From positions 1 through 9,705 of the forward strand of contig JAITKY010000074.1 of assembly GCA_031278135.1 (NCBI GenBank): DNA of 9,705 nt. Direction: 5' to 3'. The stretch's first letter is position 1. The number at the start of each line of letters is the position of its first letter. The translations under genes were made by a program, and so were the position numbers. Origin of the DNA: Prevotellaceae bacterium. Lineage in GTDB: Bacteria > Bacteroidota > Bacteroidia > Bacteroidales > UBA932. Shown piece after piece: positions 7,086 to 9,705 of this stretch. The notes beneath the pieces were generated by a model. The model was not told the DNA's origin. It made no database searches and worked only from the letters and a program-made list of their open reading frames with translations.

Positions 7086-7382
7086 ATGGGGAACATGGAC
7101 GATGAGATAAAAATAGCGATTGTTCTTGACGGAAAGGTTTCGCAGTTGATTGATCTATACGAAAAGGAAAAGGAAAAGGGTCTTTTATATAAAGATACGA
7201 TAAAAAGACTTGAACAGCGAATCGAGAGTATGGCGTCGGAAATCGAAACGCTGGCAGAAGCGAACCGGAAATTAAAGGTTGCTACGGCATTCAAGTCTAA
7301 AAGAGATGCAGCAGATGCAAAAAAGATTATCGACGAATTAGTGCGGGAAATCGATAAATGCGTGTCTCTTTTAAACAGGTGA
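7086..7382 (+). CDS. Small coiled-coil protein upstream of zapA, possible division-associated (ZapB-like) protein
   Basis: The product is a 98-aa, highly charged, soluble protein. It is predicted to be almost wholly alpha-helical, with heptad-like leucine/isoleucine spacing across about residues 17-70 (QLIDLYEKEKEK, IKRLEQRIESMASEIETLAEANRKL), and ends in a basic, conserved-looking segment (KIIDELVREIDKCVSLLNR). It sits 19 bp upstream of zapA on the same strand behind one promoter, and a short coiled-coil protein before ZapA is an arrangement I associate with Bacteroidetes. Linkage suggests a role at the division septum, perhaps as a ZapA partner, but nothing in the sequence proves homology to ZapB. 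The ATG at 7086 is used; ATG 7095 (MDDEIK) is an equally possible start. Codons at 7161-7178 form three exact GAAAAG repeats encoding the EKEKEK stretch. Confidence 0.8.
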   Translation: MGNMDDEIKIAIVLDGKVSQLIDLYEKEKEKGLLYKDTIKRLEQRIESMASEIETLAEANRKLKVATAFKSKRDAADAKKIIDELVREIDKCVSLLNR

Positions 7383-7401
7383 TTTTTTTTAAATAGATGC
7401 A

Positions 7402-7713
7402 ATGGACGACGGTAAAGTTGCGGCAAATATAATGATTGCAGGAAAGATATATCCGATGAGGATAGATGTGGAAGACGAAGAGATATTCAAAAAAGCGGAG
7501 GCTTCCATACAAAACAGAATAGCAGAGAGATACAACGACGAGTATTCTCACATAGAAAGACAGGATATATTGGCAATTACATTACTTAATGTAACAGCGG
7601 AGTTACTCGAATATAAGGAGTTAAACAACAAACGCCGTTATACAATCGAAAAGATTGATCGTGAATTGGGAGTCTATTTAGAGAAACAATGTTCTTTGGA
7701 TAATATAGAATAG
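7402..7713 (+). CDS. zapA: Cell division protein ZapA
   Basis: ZapA binds FtsZ and bundles protofilaments at the cytokinetic ring. The 103-aa product has the family layout. A short beta-rich N-terminal head carries the diagnostic IAGKIYPMRIDVEDEEIFKKAE stretch (about residues 12-33), which resembles the ZapA pattern of a glycine turn, a hydrophobic strand and then D-E-E before a helix. It is followed by a long helix with QDILAITLLNVTAELLEYKELNNKRR (about 53-78) for dimerisation. Length is normal for the family (about 100 aa). It follows the coiled-coil gene after 19 bp and its stop abuts the 6S-like RNA, the same zapA-6S adjacency known from E. coli. The start follows an A/T-rich leader without a Shine-Dalgarno sequence. 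Confidence 0.88.
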   Translation: MDDGKVAANIMIAGKIYPMRIDVEDEEIFKKAEASIQNRIAERYNDEYSHIERQDILAITLLNVTAELLEYKELNNKRRYTIEKIDRELGVYLEKQCSLDNIE

Positions 7714-7915
7714 CATAGCCCGCATGTTGCTTTGCGCTTTGGGAAACTCAACATTAAACAACGAAAGGAGTTTAACTCGGAATATTTAGAACAGGCCTTG
7801 TAGCCTTTCGAGGTGAGTCTTTTTTTAGACCGATGGACGTTCGAGATAATTAAACCGGAATCTCCGCCCTGTACAACCAGGGTTTCCTCAAACAGCAAGC
7901 CATGCGGGTTTTTTT
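7714..7915 (+). ncRNA. ssrS: 6S RNA (SsrS-like), RNA polymerase regulator
   Basis: The roughly 200-nt gap between zapA and rny folds into a long closing stem. CCCGCATG (7719-7726) pairs perfectly with CATGCGGG (7901-7908). The pairing continues through small bulges: TTGCT with AGCAA, TTTG with CAAA, then GGAAAC (7742-7747) with GTTTCC (7882-7887). The middle is large and A/T-rich, with a CCCTG/CAGGG side hairpin (7867-7882, an alternative pairing) and an apical GTCT...AGAC hairpin at 7817-7830. A T7 run (7909-7915) directly after the closing stem gives a plausible terminated 3' end. The rod-with-open-centre shape, the size and the position after zapA all match 6S RNA, which mimics an open promoter and sequesters the housekeeping polymerase in stationary phase. 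The 5' end is uncertain: no clear -7 box precedes it, so it may be processed from the zapA transcript. Confidence 0.75.
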
Positions 7916-7965
7916 ATTATAGAATTTTTTATTGTTAAATAAATATATATAAACAAATTAAATGA

Positions 7966-9495
7966 ATGAATACAATTATAATTATATCCGCTGCAATAGT
8001 AGCAGCATTTTTGGCATACATCATCACTCGCGGCATAGTCAAAAAAGCAACCGCTAAATTGATAAAAGACGCTTCGACAGAAGCAGAAAATATTAAACAG
8101 AAAAAAATTCTCGAAGCAAAAGAGAAATTTCTGGATTTGAAAAAAGAACATGAATCGTTTGTCAACGAGAAAAACACAAAAATTTCTCAGACGGAAAACA
8201 GACTGAAGCAAAAAGAGAACTCTCTGAATCAGCAGATCAATGAAAATCAGAGAAAAAGCAAAGAGTTGGACAATCTGAAAGAAACTCTCGCTCAACAGTT
8301 GGACAAAATAGAGAAAAAGTCGGAAGAATACGACAAAATACGCAAACAACAGATTGAAAAACTGGAAAATGTAGCTGGAATGTCGGCTGAGGAAGCTCGT
8401 GATTTTCTTATCGAATCGATGAAAGAAGAAGCAAAATCTCAATCGATGACATTTATAAACGACACTATCGAGGAAGCGAAACTCACAGCAAGCAAGGAAG
8501 CAAAACGTATTGTCGTACAGTCGATACAGCGTGTTGCTACCGAAACGGCAATCGAAAATTCTGTTACCGTGTTCAATATCGAAAACGACGATGTCAAAGG
8601 CCGAATCATCGGGCGCGAAGGTCGTAATATCCGCGCTCTTGAGGCTGCTACCGGTGTCGAAATAGTGGTTGACGACACTCCCGAAGCAATCGTTCTTTCG
8701 GCTTTCGACCCGGTGCGCAGAGAAATCGCACGGCTGGCGTTGCATCAACTTGTCACCGACGGACGAATACATCCCGCACGAATCGAGGAAATTGTCGAAA
8801 AAGTGCGTACACAAATCGAAGAAGAAATCGTCGATGTCGGTAAAAAGGCAACTATCGACTTGGGAATACATAATTTGCATCCCGAACTTGTGCGTTTAGT
8901 TGGCAAAATGAAGTACCGGTCGTCATACGGTCAAAATCTTTTGCAACATTCGCGTGAAGTAGCAAATCTCTGTGCAATAATGGCTTCCGAATTAGGACTT
9001 AATTCTAAAATCGCAAAACGGGCAGGACTGTTGCACGATATAGGCAAAGTGCCCGACGACGAACCGGAGTTGCCACACGCTATTCTCGGTATGAAACTCG
9101 CCGAAAAATACAAGGAAAAAATAGAAATATGCAACGCTATCGGCGCTCATCACGACGAAATCGAAATGACTACGCTGATCGCACCTGTAATTCAGGTGTG
9201 CGACGCTATTTCGGGAGCGCGTCCGGGTGCAAGACGTGAGATCGTCGAATCGTATATCAAGCGTTTGAAGGAAATGGAAGACCTCGCTTTAAGTCATCCG
9301 GGCGTCCAGAAAACGTATGCAATTCAGGCAGGAAGAGAATTACGCGTCGTTGTCGGCAGCGAAAAGGTTACCGATCAGGAAGCCGAAAAACTGTCGTTCG
9401 ATATCGCCAAAAAAATTCAGGACGAAATGACTTATCCCGGACAGGTAAAAATTACCGTTATCAGGGAAACAAGGGCTATTGCATATGCAAAATAA
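7966..9495 (+). CDS. rny: Ribonuclease Y (membrane-anchored endoribonuclease)
   Basis: RNase Y starts mRNA decay by endonucleolytic cleavage at the inner face of the membrane. The 509-aa protein shows the full family architecture. An N-terminal membrane anchor spans residues 2-21 ([20 protein letters not shown]), followed by a long charged coiled coil (about 30-190). The KH domain has [10 protein letters not shown] at 212-221. The HD domain has metal ligands His328 (LLQHSREVA), His357-Asp358 (LLHDIGK) and the His395-His396 pair (GAHHDE), followed by the characteristic [13 protein letters not shown]. Family length is about 510-520 aa, so it is complete. The ATG at 7966 is chosen because an overlapping ATG at 7962 is in another frame and leads nowhere. 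It follows the 6S-like RNA by 50 bp of A/T-rich sequence without an obvious own promoter, and ends at a strong terminator. Confidence 0.97.
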   Translation: MNTIIIISAAIVAAFLAYIITRGIVKKATAKLIKDASTEAENIKQKKILEAKEKFLDLKKEHESFVNEKNTKISQTENRLKQKENSLNQQINENQRKSKELDNLKETLAQQLDKIEKKSEEYDKIRKQQIEKLENVAGMSAEEARDFLIESMKEEAKSQSMTFINDTIEEAKLTASKEAKRIVVQSIQRVATETAIENSVTVFNIENDDVKGRIIGREGRNIRALEAATGVEIVVDDTPEAIVLSAFDPVRREIARLALHQLVTDGRIHPARIEEIVEKVRTQIEEEIVDVGKKATIDLGIHNLHPELVRLVGKMKYRSSYGQNLLQHSREVANLCAIMASELGLNSKIAKRAGLLHDIGKVPDDEPELPHAILGMKLAEKYKEKIEICNAIGAHHDEIEMTTLIAPVIQVCDAISGARPGARREIVESYIKRLKEMEDLALSHPGVQKTYAIQAGRELRVVVGSEKVTDQEAEKLSFDIAKKIQDEMTYPGQVKITVIRETRAIAYAK

Positions 9496-9525
9496 GTTAA
9501 TAGATTAAAAAGTTAAGAACAATTT

Positions 9526-9570
9526 CCGGCGAAGATAATGGTTTGTATCTTATCTCCGCCGGTTTTTTTT
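9526..9570 (+). terminator. Rho-independent terminator of rny
   Basis: CCGGCG (9526-9531) pairs with CGCCGG (9557-9562), then after one A-C mismatch AGATAA (9533-9538) pairs with TTATCT (9550-9555), enclosing an 11-nt loop. Eight T residues (9563-9570) follow directly. It lies 30 bp after the rny stop and closes that transcript. Confidence 0.92.
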
Positions 9571-9583
9571 ATCAGAATTAACC

Positions 9584-9604
9584 CCTAACTCCGCAAAAGT
9601 TAGG
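9584..9604. repeat. Perfect 7-bp hairpin CCTAACT/AGTTAGG
   Basis: CCTAACT (9584-9590) and AGTTAGG (9598-9604) are exact inverted repeats around a 7-nt loop (CCGCAAA). The right arm continues into TAGCTATTTTATA, so that TTAGGTAG (9600-9607) is shared with the larger palindrome 60 bp downstream. No T-run follows at once, so it is not a standard terminator. Function unknown. Confidence 0.6.
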
Positions 9605-9646
9605 TAGCTATTTTATATAAAGCATTAATATTTAAATTATTACGAG

Positions 9647-9684
9647 AATTTTATAGACTACCTAATTAGGTAGTCTATAAAATT
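9647..9684. repeat. Perfect 38-bp palindrome in the rny downstream region
   Basis: Two 19-bp arms meet with no spacer, centred between 9665 and 9666 on CCTAATTAGG; every position from 9647 to 9684 is self-complementary. Arms contain TATAGACTACC and its complement. The half-site word TTAGGTAG occurs again at 9600-9607. Possible identities are a dimer-protein operator, a cruciform-forming site, joined ends of a small mobile element, or a repeat unit continuing beyond the window. Nothing in the window decides among these. Confidence 0.7.
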
Positions 9685-9705
9685 TAACATGCTATTGTTT
9701 ATCAA

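Noticed and set aside
7888..8880. 330-codon minus-strand open frame opposite rny
   Set aside because: It is the complement of the A-rich coiled-coil and KH coding sequence of rny, producing a Phe/Cys/Tyr-rich peptide with no domain. RNase Y on the plus strand has complete motifs.
9571..9705. CRISPR or tandem repeat array suggested by repeated TTAGGTAG words
   Set aside because: Copies differ outside the 8-bp core, spacing is irregular and orientation mixed, so this is an inverted-repeat structure rather than an array.

Overview
The window looks like chromosomal DNA from a member of the Bacteroidota, most likely the Bacteroidales. Three observations support this. Good TAnnTTTG-type -7 boxes (the Bacteroidetes sigma factor consensus) lie in front of the start codons at 273, 6582 and 7086. 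Translation starts follow A/T-rich leaders without clear Shine-Dalgarno sequences. The order zapA / 6S-like RNA / rny is one I associate with this group. I cannot name a genus.

Layout from left to right: the last 25 codons of an unidentified gene (to 80); a 190-bp spacer with a promoter; cysS, encoding cysteinyl-tRNA synthetase (273-1739, +). Meeting it tail to tail, only 3 bp apart, is a minus-strand three-gene operon that reads from 6582 down to 1743. Its genes are a 1009-aa N6-adenine DNA methyltransferase of the Eco57I/type IIG-like kind, a 232-aa companion with a possible degenerate PD-(D/E)xK nuclease core, and a zinc-dependent medium-chain alcohol dehydrogenase whose start overlaps the companion's stop by 8 bp. 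The operon has a strong-looking promoter at 6606-6637.

An AT-rich, apparently gene-free spacer (6583-7085) separates this operon from a divergent plus-strand housekeeping group. That group contains a 98-aa coiled-coil protein, the cell division protein ZapA (103 aa), a roughly 200-nt RNA folding like 6S RNA, and rny, encoding RNase Y (509 aa), closed by a clear intrinsic terminator. The last 135 bp hold no gene. They contain a 7-bp hairpin and a perfect 38-bp palindrome that shares an 8-bp word with it.

The accessory part is the 1.7-6.6 kb operon. The methylase has intact S-adenosylmethionine motifs but a serine where NPPY/F/W is expected. Its companion has Gln where the nuclease Lys is expected. 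A metabolic dehydrogenase is translationally coupled to the pair. It may be a restriction or other defence cassette, but the sequence alone does not prove activity. The rest of the window is core machinery: tRNA charging, division-site assembly, RNA polymerase regulation and mRNA decay.
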